DNA from: an uncultured Pseudomonadales bacterium
GTDB taxonomy: Bacteria > Pseudomonadota > Gammaproteobacteria > Pseudomonadales > UBA7434
DNA length: 39,847 bases
Direction of reading: 5' to 3'
NCBI GenBank assembly: GCA_905480475.1
Contig: CAJQQO010000007.1
Span: 1 to 39,847, forward strand
Of this stretch, positions 7,980-16,339 are shown piece after piece (position 1 is the stretch's first letter; each line of letters starts with the position of its first letter). A model generated the notes under the pieces. The model worked only from the letters and a program-made list of their open reading frames with translations. It ran no database searches and was not told the origin of the DNA. The position numbers and the translations under genes are program-made.

Positions 7980-9983
7980 ATGCAACACTCTACTCAATAT
8001 CTAATACTTAGCTGCGTGGTTCTGCTTGCCGGTTGTGGTGATCCCGAAGTGCCTGCCGAACAATTTTCCGTGGTGGACTACGCCCAGCCATCTACTGCTG
8101 AGCGTCCAACTTGCCTTGATTACAGTCCTAGTAAAAATGCCTACTTTGGCGATTTACATGTGCATACCTCGCTGTCCAATGATGGTTATAGTTTTGGTTC
8201 GCGTGCGGCGCCAGATGATGCTTATCGATACGCTTTTGCTAAAGGCAGTATTGATTTAGCGACTAATAAAAATGATTCGGTCAATACTCGCTCAGTCAGT
8301 ATTGATAGAGCTTTGGATTTTATGGGTGTTACCGATCACGCTGAATTTTTAGGCGAGCAAGTCCTCTGTCATGATGCCAATAGTGGGTTAGCCGATTCGG
8401 AATTTTGTTCTGCCTTTGAAGAGGGCGAAGGTCGCAATCCGGCTTTGCTAGCAAAAATATTTAGTCCATTTCCAAACCGTGATAAAGAGCTTTGTGGTGA
8501 AAATGCCGAGCGATGTCTTGCTGCGGCAAAGATACCTTGGCAGCAAACAATAGCCGCTGCTGAAAAGTGGAACGATACCAGCAGCGCTTGCGAGCGAACG
8601 GCTTTTATTGCATTTGAATACAGTTCAGTGCGCTTGGGCAGTAATCTACACCGCAATGTAATTTTTAAAAATGCGGTAGTGCCACAGCGACCGATTAGTT
8701 ATCTTGATGCGCCGCGTGAGTGGCGACTGTGGGAGATTCTTGATCAAGAGTGTTTAAGTAGCGGCAAGAATTGTGATGCACTCGCAATTCCCCATAACTC
8801 GAATATTAGTAATGGTCGAATGTTTGCCACGGATTACGCAGGTGCCTATAGCAAAAGTGCGCAAGCCGAGCGCGCCAAGTTGCGAATAAAAATCGAACCG
8901 GTTATTGAAATTATGCAGCATAAAGGTGATTCAGAATGTCGCAATGGTTTAAGCGGCGTCTTAGGCGGTGAAGATGAACTTTGTGAATTTGAAAAATTTG
9001 AAAACCTTGCCTTTCTTACTGTTGCCGGCACCACTGATGTTGACGATTGTTACGCCGGCCCCTTAGCGGATTATATGCCGCACAAAGGACCTAATTGTTT
9101 AACGCGCAATAGTTATGTGCGCAATGCATTAATTGAAGGTTTAAGAGAAGAAGCGCGCATTGGTGTGAATCCGTTTAAGTTTGGTATTAGCGCAGCTACT
9201 GATACGCATAATGGTTTGGGCGGCGGTGTCAACGAACGCAACTACCCAGGACATCTAGGTTGGGGGGATGGTACGCCTGAGCGTCGTATTCAATACAAGG
9301 GAAAAATCCCCGGCAATGCCAGCAATAACCCCGGCGGTTTAATGGGTGTGTGGTCTGAGCAAAATACTCGTGAGTCCTTGTTTGACAATATTCGTAATAA
9401 AGAAGTTTTTGGCACGAGCGGCCCCCGTATTAAGCCACGCTTTTTTGGCGGATGGGATTTTCCTGCCGATATTTGTAATGATCCTAAGCTAGTGGAAAAA
9501 GCTTATGCGAACGGTGTTGCGATGGGTGGTGATTTGCCAGCTAAAGCGGCAGATGCGCCGATGTTTATAGCGACCGCGTTAAGTGACCCCGGAACGGCGG
9601 CGATGCCCGGTACGCCATTGCAGCGCTTGCAGGTTATTAAAGGTTGGTATGATGCCGATGGCAATCAACAGCAAAGAATTTACGATGTTGTGGGCGATGC
9701 TAATAACGGCGCTTCTGTAGATCTTAATAGCTGCGCCCCGCAAGGGCAGGGGCATCAGCAGTTATGTACTGTCTGGAGTGATCCGGAATTTAATGCCGAT
9801 GATAGTGCGGTTTATTATATGCGTGCGGTTGAGAATCCCACTTGCCGTTACACGACATGGCAGTGTTTGGATTTGCCTGCCGATAATCGCCCGGCTGAAT
9901 GTGATAACGATGCTTTGCCCAAAACTATTCAGGAGCGCGCATGGAGCTCGCCGATTTGGTATACCGCTGGTAACCAACAATAG
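7980..9983 (+). CDS. DUF3604 lipoprotein (PHP-like putative metal-dependent hydrolase)
   Basis: This 667-residue exported lipoprotein has a signal peptide at residues 1-18 and lipobox LAGC with the lipidated Cys at C19. DUF3604 starts at YFGDLHVHTSLSNDGYSFG (H60, H62) and continues with GVTDHAEFLGE (D119, H120, E122). These motifs resemble the metal-binding HxH and DH pairs of PHP-type phosphoesterases. Downstream blocks GVNPFKFGISAATDTHNG, VFGTSGPRIKPRFFGGWDF and the C-terminal CTVWSDPEFNADDSAVYYMR are typical of full-length members. A paralogue is cut by the right end of the window. The biochemical role of the family is not established, and a periplasmic hydrolase is the inference. No operon partner is evident. 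Confidence 0.9.
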   Translation: MQHSTQYLILSCVVLLAGCGDPEVPAEQFSVVDYAQPSTAERPTCLDYSPSKNAYFGDLHVHTSLSNDGYSFGSRAAPDDAYRYAFAKGSIDLATNKNDSVNTRSVSIDRALDFMGVTDHAEFLGEQVLCHDANSGLADSEFCSAFEEGEGRNPALLAKIFSPFPNRDKELCGENAERCLAAAKIPWQQTIAAAEKWNDTSSACERTAFIAFEYSSVRLGSNLHRNVIFKNAVVPQRPISYLDAPREWRLWEILDQECLSSGKNCDALAIPHNSNISNGRMFATDYAGAYSKSAQAERAKLRIKIEPVIEIMQHKGDSECRNGLSGVLGGEDELCEFEKFENLAFLTVAGTTDVDDCYAGPLADYMPHKGPNCLTRNSYVRNALIEGLREEARIGVNPFKFGISAATDTHNGLGGGVNERNYPGHLGWGDGTPERRIQYKGKIPGNASNNPGGLMGVWSEQNTRESLFDNIRNKEVFGTSGPRIKPRFFGGWDFPADICNDPKLVEKAYANGVAMGGDLPAKAADAPMFIATALSDPGTAAMPGTPLQRLQVIKGWYDADGNQQQRIYDVVGDANNGASVDLNSCAPQGQGHQQLCTVWSDPEFNADDSAVYYMRAVENPTCRYTTWQCLDLPADNRPAECDNDALPKTIQERAWSSPIWYTAGNQQ

Positions 9984-10096
9984 GCAAAAGTTTTATCATT
10001 GACTAAGTAGTAGTGTATTATCTGCGGCAGAAAATTCTGTTCTTGCACTACTCACGGTATTCAATTACTCCCACTATTTATTAAAGTGTTTAAACT

Positions 10097-10711
10097 ATGA
10101 AAATTACGATTATTTCTGGCAGTCATCGTCAAAACTCACAAAGCACCAAAATAGCCAAAGCTATGCAAAGTGCCTTAGACGCATTGCCGCAGTGTGATGA
10201 AAGTTATTTATTTGATCTGGCGGATAATCCATTGCCATTGTGGGATGAAGGCATATGGAACGGCGATGCAAAATGGCAGGCTTTACTTGGTCCTATCTCA
10301 GAGCAGTTGGCCAGTAGTGATGCCTTTATTGTGATTGCGCCAGAATGGCATGGAATGGCACCGGCAGGATTAAAAAACTTTTTCTTAATGTGGGGCAAAG
10401 GTGAGCTAGCGCATAAGCCGGCATTAATTGTTACGGTTTCTTCTGCTGACGGTGGTTCTTATCCGGTCGCTGAGTTACGGATGAGTAGTTATAAAAATAA
10501 TCGTATTTGTTTTTTACCCGAGCATTTGATCGTGCGTAATGTTGAGTCGGTATTTAACGATGATGACAAGGATAATAATCCTTCGGCGCAACCGTATTTT
10601 GACGATCGATTAGATTATTGTTTAAAGCAGTTACTCACCTATGGTGAGGCGTTTAAGCAGATTAGGGCCAGTGATGCGGTGAGTCTTGAGACTTATGGCA
10701 GTGGAATGTAA
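10097..10711 (+). CDS. NAD(P)H-dependent FMN reductase (flavodoxin-like fold)
   Basis: This 204-residue protein opens with the flavin phosphate-binding loop MKITIISGSHRQNSQS (residues 9-16 as SHRQNSQS). It carries the family motif APEWHGMAPAGLKNFF at about 81-96, equivalent to the PEYNGSIPGVLKN motif of NADPH-dependent FMN reductases. Members reduce free or bound flavin with NAD(P)H and often supply FMNH2 to two-component monooxygenases. Two luciferase-like oxidoreductases lie 1.3-3.2 kb away on the other strand, a possible but unproven partnership. No ribosome-binding site is obvious before the ATG. A hairpin terminator follows at 10722. Confidence 0.85.
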   Translation: MKITIISGSHRQNSQSTKIAKAMQSALDALPQCDESYLFDLADNPLPLWDEGIWNGDAKWQALLGPISEQLASSDAFIVIAPEWHGMAPAGLKNFFLMWGKGELAHKPALIVTVSSADGGSYPVAELRMSSYKNNRICFLPEHLIVRNVESVFNDDDKDNNPSAQPYFDDRLDYCLKQLLTYGEAFKQIRASDAVSLETYGSGM

Positions 10712-10721
10712 TAAAATAAAT

Positions 10722-10758
10722 TCTTGGCTTGATCTGGATATTGCAGGTCAAGCCAAGA
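10722..10758. terminator. Bidirectional hairpin terminator between convergent genes
   Basis: TCTTGGCTTGA (10722-10732) pairs perfectly with TCAAGCCAAGA (10748-10758). The stem can extend four more pairs inward (one G-U), leaving a 7-base loop. It lies between the convergent FMN reductase and phosphatidyltransferase genes. Reading leftward it is followed by an AATTTATTTTATT stretch, so it suits termination of the leftward gene best. Confidence 0.7.
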
Positions 10759-10770
10759 TGCTGCAGGCTT

Positions 10771-11571
10771 TTATGTGCCTTCCTTAACGTAATTGCCAAT
10801 CCGCCCTGAGTTAATGCCTTTACGCAATAAAATAAACACTACGATCAGTACCGAATACCCGATAAAGAATGGAATAATAAATTCGGCCCATCCCAAACAT
10901 AGCATGACGCTAATAATCAGCAATTGAAATCCTAAGCCAAAAGATGAGACAGCGGTCATAAACCATTTAGGGAAGTGATCGCCATCCTCTGCATCTTTAT
11001 CCATTTGATAAATGGCTTTATCAAACACGCTATAGCAAATGTTATACATCCAAAACCATTGATTAACGATGCGCTGTTTTTCGCCCGGCATGGCTGTGGG
11101 TGCTTTGTCTTCAAAGATCCGGCTGGTTTTATCGCCGTTAAATTTATTCCGCAAAATCACATAATAATAGTTATATAAGGTGCCTTGCAGTTGCACAGCA
11201 AAAAAAGCGCAAAACGTTAATAGCCACGAGCCGTCTGTGATATAGCAGATGGTAAAAAGAAAGAAAAAATTCAGAATAATATCAGCAACCGAGTCAAAGT
11301 AACGGCCGGTGTAAGAGGGGGTCTGTTTGACTCGTGCTAGCTCGCCATCGGCGGCATCAAGAACGGATTTAATAACGAGTAAAACGGCGGCTGCCCACAG
11401 TTGCTGATTGAGCATAAAAAAAATGGCAATGATCCCAGCAACAATAAACATCATAGTGATATGGATTGGCGTGACGGCAGTCTCTTTAAAAGCATTGGCT
11501 ATCCAGCGAGCGGGCGGGCGGCCATAATCGGATAGGTCCAGAAATTTATGTTCTGTAGGTAGCTTGGACAT
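10771..11571 (-). CDS. CDP-alcohol phosphatidyltransferase family membrane enzyme
   Basis: This 266-residue integral membrane protein carries the complete family signature D(x)2DG(x)2AR(x)8G(x)3D(x)3D: D72, D75-G76, A79-R80, G89, D93 and D97, within LDAADGELARVKQTPSYTGR and onward. These enzymes transfer a phosphoalcohol head group from a CDP-activated donor to an alcohol such as glycerol phosphate, inositol or serine. At least six hydrophobic segments are visible, for example at about 40-53, 60-71 and 97-115. The sequence does not look like PgsA or PssA, so the acceptor alcohol is unknown. The gene is monocistronic, leftward, and ends at a hairpin terminator shared with its convergent neighbour. 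Confidence 0.9.
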   Translation of the reverse strand: MSKLPTEHKFLDLSDYGRPPARWIANAFKETAVTPIHITMMFIVAGIIAIFFMLNQQLWAAAVLLVIKSVLDAADGELARVKQTPSYTGRYFDSVADIILNFFFLFTICYITDGSWLLTFCAFFAVQLQGTLYNYYYVILRNKFNGDKTSRIFEDKAPTAMPGEKQRIVNQWFWMYNICYSVFDKAIYQMDKDAEDGDHFPKWFMTAVSSFGLGFQLLIISVMLCLGWAEFIIPFFIGYSVLIVVFILLRKGINSGRIGNYVKEGT

Positions 11572-11962
11572 AGGGGTGAAGATTTTCCTAAAACAGTTGA
11601 GCGGGATAGCTATGTTTCCGAAAACAAGGTGTGACCGAAAAAATTAAAGCTAACAACAGACCATTTTTTTATTAAAGCAATTGCTGTTTGTTTATCATTT
11701 GTACTAATGCTTCTATAGCGCGAGAATATTCTACCTGCTTTTATGCTATTTATTTGTTTATATTGCCCTGTGCCGTTGATTTTGATGCAAATAATTAGCA
11801 TTTGTCGGCAATTGCCAACGCTTTACTGGCAACTCTATCTACGCACTTAAACCGGTTTTAGATCTATTTATAGGGATTTATTTTTATCGATTGTTAGCGG
11901 CCGCTAAAGAGCGGCGTTAAAGACCGATTCTAGAGGGTGATTGGAGGGCGTTAAAGCGCGTT
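11572..11962. other. 391-base AT-rich gap with no convincing gene
   Basis: It holds the upstream region of the leftward phosphatidyltransferase gene and the downstream region of the leftward luciferase-like gene. A short leftward frame (63 codons, near 11610-11801) lacks a ribosome-binding site and protein-like composition. A 10-base repeat GGCGTTAAAG occurs twice in the last 60 bases, and GGCAATTGCC is a short palindrome. I assign no function. Confidence 0.45.
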
Positions 11963-12853
11963 TTACAGGCTTGCAACAAGTTCGCAGGCGCGATCTAACT
12001 CAGTGATATCGCCGGTAGTTGGCGTCAGTATTACTTCGTCGTAGCCAATCGCTTCTAGTTGTGCGATGGCTTGTTTAATATGCTCGTTGGAATTTAGCCA
12101 GCATAAATTGGCGGTCTTTTTGGCGTAGTCATCGCCAAAGATTTTCATATAGTCCATCGCAAAATCTTTTAATTGTGTTTCTGCTTGATCTCCCAAGCTA
12201 AACCATAGGGCGACTTGCATCCATGGTTTGCCCTCGCGACCACTGTCTTGCCATAGCGATAAAAAGCGCTGGTAAATCTTTTTTAGTTCGGCCATATCAC
12301 CGGTAAGATTAAAGCCGGCTAAGCCATCGGCCCACTGTACTGCTCGCGCCATGGATTTTGGTCCCAAGGATGAGCTAAATATTTTAGGCCCGCCAGCTTG
12401 TATTGGCGCTGGGCCAATTTTTGGCGCATCAGGAAATTCAAAATTGCCCGACCAAATATCTTTAATGGTTTTAATTTGTTTGTCGAGTCGAGCAAGACGC
12501 GATTTAAAATGCGCCTGTTTGTTCATTAAAGCGTAATCGTATTCACGCATGCCCACGCCAACCCCCAGGGTAAATCGGCCGCTAGACAAAACATCAATAG
12601 TCGCAGCTTGTTTAGCGACGAGTACTTCTTCGTGATAGGGTGTAACTGCGATCAGTGATTGTATGGGAACGCGTTCAGTTAAAACAGCAGCGGCTGACAG
12701 TACGCATTGTAAATCTAAAAATGGGCTGGCGATTCGTTCGCCGGTGGCGAGCCGCGAAAACGGTCCTTGATCAATGGCCGCAATCCATTGTCGTAATGTT
12801 GCTATATCAACATCGGCAACTGTAGACGGAATAGACATACCAATTTTAATCAT
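11963..12853 (-). CDS. Luciferase-like (LLM class) flavin-dependent oxidoreductase
   Basis: This 296-residue protein has a TIM-barrel bacterial-luciferase fold. It starts MIKIGMSIPS and carries the family landmarks VAKQAATIDVLSSGRFTLGVGVG (about 77-99) and an AVQWADGLAGF block near 170. LLM proteins use FMN or F420, either as monooxygenases or as dehydrogenases/reductases, and the sequence alone does not decide which. It is the second gene after the 328-residue LLM gene, with a 49-base gap and the same strand, so the two are probably cotranscribed. The substrate is unknown. Confidence 0.88.
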   Translation of the reverse strand: MIKIGMSIPSTVADVDIATLRQWIAAIDQGPFSRLATGERIASPFLDLQCVLSAAAVLTERVPIQSLIAVTPYHEEVLVAKQAATIDVLSSGRFTLGVGVGMREYDYALMNKQAHFKSRLARLDKQIKTIKDIWSGNFEFPDAPKIGPAPIQAGGPKIFSSSLGPKSMARAVQWADGLAGFNLTGDMAELKKIYQRFLSLWQDSGREGKPWMQVALWFSLGDQAETQLKDFAMDYMKIFGDDYAKKTANLCWLNSNEHIKQAIAQLEAIGYDEVILTPTTGDITELDRACELVASL

Positions 12854-12902
12854 TTTTAATAGCCGGGTTAATTTTACTGAGCTTTATAAAGATTCTCGCG
12901 AG

Positions 12903-13889
12903 CTAATCCTGCATGGCTTTAACATAAGGCCATACCTCAGTTTCAAATAATTTAAGACCTTGCCATGCAAGCGCAGGATCGAGCCCGCCTAATAATGGAC
13001 ATAAAATAAATGTTCTATCGCGACCTAGATTGTTAATCATAGTAACGGCATCTTTAGGGTTTAAAATTTGATAAGCACCACTTGCGCGCAAGTCGTTAAC
13101 ATTAACGCCACCAGCAAATGGGCCAGCGGCTTTACCGTAGGCTTCTTTAGTCCACTCGGCGTAAGATTCAACCACGTGTTGCGCATGAGGCATAATCTTT
13201 TGCCAATCGGCTTCGGGGTCATTACTCACATGTGTGTATATGGGGCCAAGCGCTTTAAATTTTTCGCCGGGATCTGGCTTGCCTAATTCAAGACAGGTGT
13301 TGCGATAGATATCCCAGTTTTCACCGGCGGGCGGATAAAAGCCATCGGCAATATGTGCGGCGCGCTTGGCGACAGCAGGGTGAGTACCGCCCAATAATAA
13401 TCGCGGCGCAGGATTGGGTACGGGTGTAATGGTGATGCTGCGTCCTTCATAGTCAAAAGTTTCTCCGGACCAAGCTTGGCGTAAAAACTTAAAGGCATTA
13501 ACGTATAAGTCTTTTCTATCTTCGCGTCGCTTGCCAAACATTTGAAATTCGTAAGGGCGGTAACCCGCGCCAATAACCACTTCCAAGCGGCCTTGGCAGA
13601 GGTATTGTGCCACCGACAAATCTTCTGCAAGTTTTACCGGATCATAAATAGGCGCTTGCAATATATTCGGCCGTACAGTGATGCGCTGAGTTCTCGCGCC
13701 AATTGCTGATGCCATAGGTATAGGCGATGGAAGATAACCATCATCTGCCGCGTGGTGTTCGCCTAAGCCCACTGCATCAAAACCAATATCGTCTGCCCAG
13801 ACACACATATCTAATGCGGCATCATAGAGCTGCTGTGTATCAGCGCCAAAAGCGGGTGCTCGCATATCAAAGCTAATGACAAATTCCAT
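12903..13889 (-). CDS. Luciferase-like (LLM class) flavin-dependent oxidoreductase
   Basis: This 328-residue protein of the bacterial luciferase superfamily has early motifs MEFVISFDMRAP and GFDAVGLGEHHAADDGYLPS (about 38-57), the GEHH motif being typical of LLM monooxygenases. VKLAEDLSVAQYLCQGRLEV and GAGYRPYEFQMFGK then cover the flavin-binding region, and RLLLGGTHPAVAKRAAHIADG the later barrel strands. It is longer than, and only distantly similar to, its downstream LLM neighbour, so this is not a recent duplication. It probably leads a two-gene leftward operon. FMN with a separate reductase (possibly the one at 10097) is the likely arrangement, which is inference. Confidence 0.9.
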   Translation of the reverse strand: MEFVISFDMRAPAFGADTQQLYDAALDMCVWADDIGFDAVGLGEHHAADDGYLPSPIPMASAIGARTQRITVRPNILQAPIYDPVKLAEDLSVAQYLCQGRLEVVIGAGYRPYEFQMFGKRREDRKDLYVNAFKFLRQAWSGETFDYEGRSITITPVPNPAPRLLLGGTHPAVAKRAAHIADGFYPPAGENWDIYRNTCLELGKPDPGEKFKALGPIYTHVSNDPEADWQKIMPHAQHVVESYAEWTKEAYGKAAGPFAGGVNVNDLRASGAYQILNPKDAVTMINNLGRDRTFILCPLLGGLDPALAWQGLKLFETEVWPYVKAMQD

Positions 13890-14057
13890 GATTAAATACC
13901 TGCACGATTGGGTAGCTGTTTGATAAGCTAGTAGGAAAAATTATTGTTGAGTTACTATTTCACAGCGAGCGAAATGTCGCAATAGTATTTTTATATTGAG
14001 GAAGTTTTGGGTAGTAACTATTAGCCAGTCTGGTGCGAATGGTACATGTTTTAGCGA

Positions 14058-14085
14058 AGTGGCATTCGTTGCAACGAATGCCACT
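14058..14085. repeat. Perfect 28-bp palindrome (hairpin)
   Basis: The half AGTGGCATTCGTTG (14058-14071) is followed immediately by its exact complement (14072-14085). The flanks TAGC (14052-14055) and GCTA (14086-14089) can extend the stem past a 2-base bulge. It sits between two leftward genes, downstream of the TauD-like gene (ends 14124) and upstream of the LLM pair. No T-run follows on either strand, so it may be a factor-assisted terminator, an RNA-stabilising hairpin or a dispersed repeat. Confidence 0.7.
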
Positions 14086-14123
14086 GCTATTTGAGGAGGG
14101 CGTAAAATTGTAGGCAGTTAGTG

Positions 14124-15101
14124 TTACTCTCTTCCTAATACAACTAATACTTTGCGTTTGCGCTCACCTGAGTAGGGTAGTCGACCATGCATAGCTAAAT
14201 GATTATGAACAACGGCGACATCGCCGTCTTGCCATTCAAGATTATAGGATACAGATTTTGCAATCGATACCATGGTATCCAAAAATGTTTTGCTAAGCTC
14301 TGAATCATCACCAAAACATAATGCAGTAGCTGGGTTTTCTTTCACGCCTTGCCAGCCCAAGTAAGCCGCGATAATTTGATTAAAGAAAACTTTACGGCCA
14401 CCTTGTAGCGTTCTAATGGCTGGTAGTGCAGCGGTTTGTGCCACTAACGCGTCGTTATCTTTCCATTGCCAAGTGTAATGTAGGCTGCGCAGTTTTTCTT
14501 CTGCCTCTTCTGCAGAGCCAACACTTAATGTGCCTTTCCAACTACGGCCTTGGCCAGTTTCAGGGTCGTCATCACAAGGCATTAAAGTGGTGTACTTAAT
14601 ACCGACACTTTCTAATTTGTTAGTCAGTTCTGGCTCGGCTTTAACTAGTTCATCGTAAATCGTATCGGATCGACAAATAACTGTTTCACCGCCTTTATCT
14701 GCAGCGCTTTCACAAAATAGTGAAATAATGCTGGGGTAAAATGGCGTTTGTGCCATTTCATTGTGAATAAAAATTTCAACGTCTTTAGGTGCTTCGTTGG
14801 CAGTAAACACTTTTTCGGTATGATTGATTCTCACCGCGTTAGATAAGGATTCTTTATAGGTAAAGTTATCGTAGCCAAAGGCAGAGAAAAACGCATCGTA
14901 ACTCTTGGCGTCACAGACTGGAAAGCCTCTAAATAAAATAGCGCCTGTGCAGCCAAGTTCTTTTTTGATCGGTGTTAAGTTTTTAGCTAACCACTGTTCA
15001 GCTTGTGCTAAGGTCTGCACGGAACCATCATTTTTAATAACGGTTGGAAAATGTTGCTGATTGTATTCAAGATCACTCAGCATGTTACTTGTATAGGGCA
15101 T
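14124..15101 (-). CDS. TauD/TfdA-family Fe(II)/2-oxoglutarate-dependent dioxygenase
   Basis: This 325-residue protein has the facial triad H113-x-E115 (FIHNEMAQTPFYPS) and the distal histidine in AMHGRLPYSGERKRKVLV (H305), followed by the arginines (R314/R316) that bind 2-oxoglutarate. Other family blocks are GAILFRGFPV (about 54-62) and SIISLFCESAADKGGET (about 124-140). It uses Glu rather than Asp in the first motif, as in the SyrP-like branch. The start is well supported by AGGAG eight bases upstream. It lies 49 bases downstream of an aldo/keto reductase gene on the same strand and is probably cotranscribed with it from an operator-bearing promoter. Hydroxylation or oxidative desulfonation/dealkylation are both possible. 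Confidence 0.9.
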   Translation of the reverse strand: MPYTSNMLSDLEYNQQHFPTVIKNDGSVQTLAQAEQWLAKNLTPIKKELGCTGAILFRGFPVCDAKSYDAFFSAFGYDNFTYKESLSNAVRINHTEKVFTANEAPKDVEIFIHNEMAQTPFYPSIISLFCESAADKGGETVICRSDTIYDELVKAEPELTNKLESVGIKYTTLMPCDDDPETGQGRSWKGTLSVGSAEEAEEKLRSLHYTWQWKDNDALVAQTAALPAIRTLQGGRKVFFNQIIAAYLGWQGVKENPATALCFGDDSELSKTFLDTMVSIAKSVSYNLEWQDGDVAVVHNHLAMHGRLPYSGERKRKVLVVLGRE

Positions 15102-15150
15102 TCCGTTATCTCCTGTTCATCTAGTTAACGCGCGTTTGTCTTTAATGGCG

Positions 15151-16110
15151 CTAATCGTAGATTGGATAAAATTTATTAAACGCGGCTTCACAAAAGTTAC
15201 CGGGGTCATTGAATCTACGATTTCTATTTAGCTCGGATATATCCTGCATATCTTGTTCGCTTAGCGAGAAGTCAAAGATATCAAGGTTCTCTTTTAAACG
15301 TTCGGGCTTGGTGCTTTTGCTAACTAAGGTGCAGCCGCGTTGTACACCCCAGCGCAATACGATTTGCGCCTCAGTTTTTTTGTACTTGGCGGCGATAGCG
15401 ACCACAATCGGCTGTGCTAGTACTGACTCAAAAGCTTCGGCCATATCCAATTCAAAATAGGACATCGCACCTAATGGTGAAAACGCGGTTACCGCAATAC
15501 CGTAGTCTTTGGCTAGGCGTATTAAGCGCTCTTGCGTTAAGTAGGGGTGCGATTCAATTTGTAAATCGGCTGGTTTTATTTTGGCGTAGCTCATTAGGTC
15601 ATTGAGTAGACCTGAGTTGTAGTTGCAAACGCCGATAGTCTTTGCCAAACCTTGCTCAACCAGCGTTTCCATTGCGCGCCATGTTTCAGATAGCGGTACT
15701 GGTGCCGTTTGCATTTTGGGTTCGGCTGCATCTGGATCAAAAAACCACTCGGGTGGGTAGCGAGTTTCAAAGGGTACAAATGGTTGGGCGATAGGAAAGT
15801 GAATTAAATAGGAATCAAGATACTCTAGACCCAAATCGCTTAAGGTTTTTTCCAAGGCCGGTTTGACATGTTCTGGGCTGTGGTAGGTGTTCCACAGTTT
15901 CGAGACAATGGTTAAATCTTCTCGTGTACAAATTCCGTCGGCAATTGCACGGGCTATTCCTTGACCGACTTCGACTTCATTGCCGTAGTCGCAAGCACTA
16001 TCGAGATGGCGATAACCCACTTTGATGGCGTTGTATACAACATCGGCGCATTCTGAATTGGGTATTTTCCATAACCCTAAGCCGATCGTGGGGTTTTGCT
16101 GTTCTGCCAT
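15151..16110 (-). CDS. Aldo/keto reductase, xylose-reductase-like (AKR2 type)
   Basis: This 319-residue NAD(P)H-dependent carbonyl reductase has a (beta/alpha)8 barrel. The catalytic tetrad is complete: D37 (RHLDSACDYGNE), Y42, K71 (VSKLWN) and H104 (YLIHFP). The cofactor motif KSTKPERLKEN near the C-terminus matches the KSNxxxR element that binds the NADPH phosphate. The RYPPEWFF loop (about 116-123), LQIESHPYLTQERLI and the ending NRRFNDPGNF resemble eukaryotic-type xylose/aldose reductases more than bacterial 2,5-diketogluconate reductases. The start has GAGG about seven bases upstream. Its promoter carries the palindrome shared with the sugar genes to the right, so an aldose or related sugar carbonyl is the likely substrate (inference). 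Confidence 0.91.
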   Translation of the reverse strand: MAEQQNPTIGLGLWKIPNSECADVVYNAIKVGYRHLDSACDYGNEVEVGQGIARAIADGICTREDLTIVSKLWNTYHSPEHVKPALEKTLSDLGLEYLDSYLIHFPIAQPFVPFETRYPPEWFFDPDAAEPKMQTAPVPLSETWRAMETLVEQGLAKTIGVCNYNSGLLNDLMSYAKIKPADLQIESHPYLTQERLIRLAKDYGIAVTAFSPLGAMSYFELDMAEAFESVLAQPIVVAIAAKYKKTEAQIVLRWGVQRGCTLVSKSTKPERLKENLDIFDFSLSEQDMQDISELNRNRRFNDPGNFCEAAFNKFYPIYD

Positions 16111-16149
16111 TTTTGCCTCGCAAAGCGTTGACTATTGATGTTAATATGT

Positions 16150-16177
16150 ATCTTATATAAGACATATGTTTTGTCAA
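16150..16177 (-). promoter_or_regulatory. Promoter of the aldo/keto reductase-dioxygenase operon
   Basis: Read leftward, TTGACA (16172-16177) and TAAGAT (16150-16155) are separated by 16 bases. This places transcription start about 30 bases before the aldo/keto reductase ATG. The TCTTATATAAGA palindrome fills the space between the boxes and overlaps the -10 box, an arrangement typical of repression. Confidence 0.55.
16151..16162. promoter_or_regulatory. TCTTATATAAGA operator, copy 1
   Basis: This is a perfect 12-bp palindrome followed by CAT, identical to the copy before the TonB receptor gene. It lies between the divergent aldo/keto reductase and SulP genes, 178 bases before the SulP ATG. 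It is a putative binding site for one or both GntR/UTRA regulators encoded in this window. Confidence 0.7.
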
Positions 16178-16339
16178 TCATTTATGTCGGGTATTTTACG
16201 CTACTGCCTAAATTACCAGCGATTTTTTAGCGGATGATTCCTAGGCTTGAGATGCGCAAGCGGGCAAGACGACTTATGCTAAGGTCGGTATCTATTAATA
16301 AGCTTATAAGCCAGCGATTGCTAAGACGGGTTTAGATTT

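Noticed and set aside
11610-11801. Leftward 63-codon frame in the intergenic region
   Set aside because: No ribosome-binding site, no recognisable motif, AT-driven composition; more likely non-coding.
11897-11906. AGCGGCCGCT palindrome
   Set aside because: A short GC palindrome without a T-run or promoter context; insufficient for a terminator or operator.
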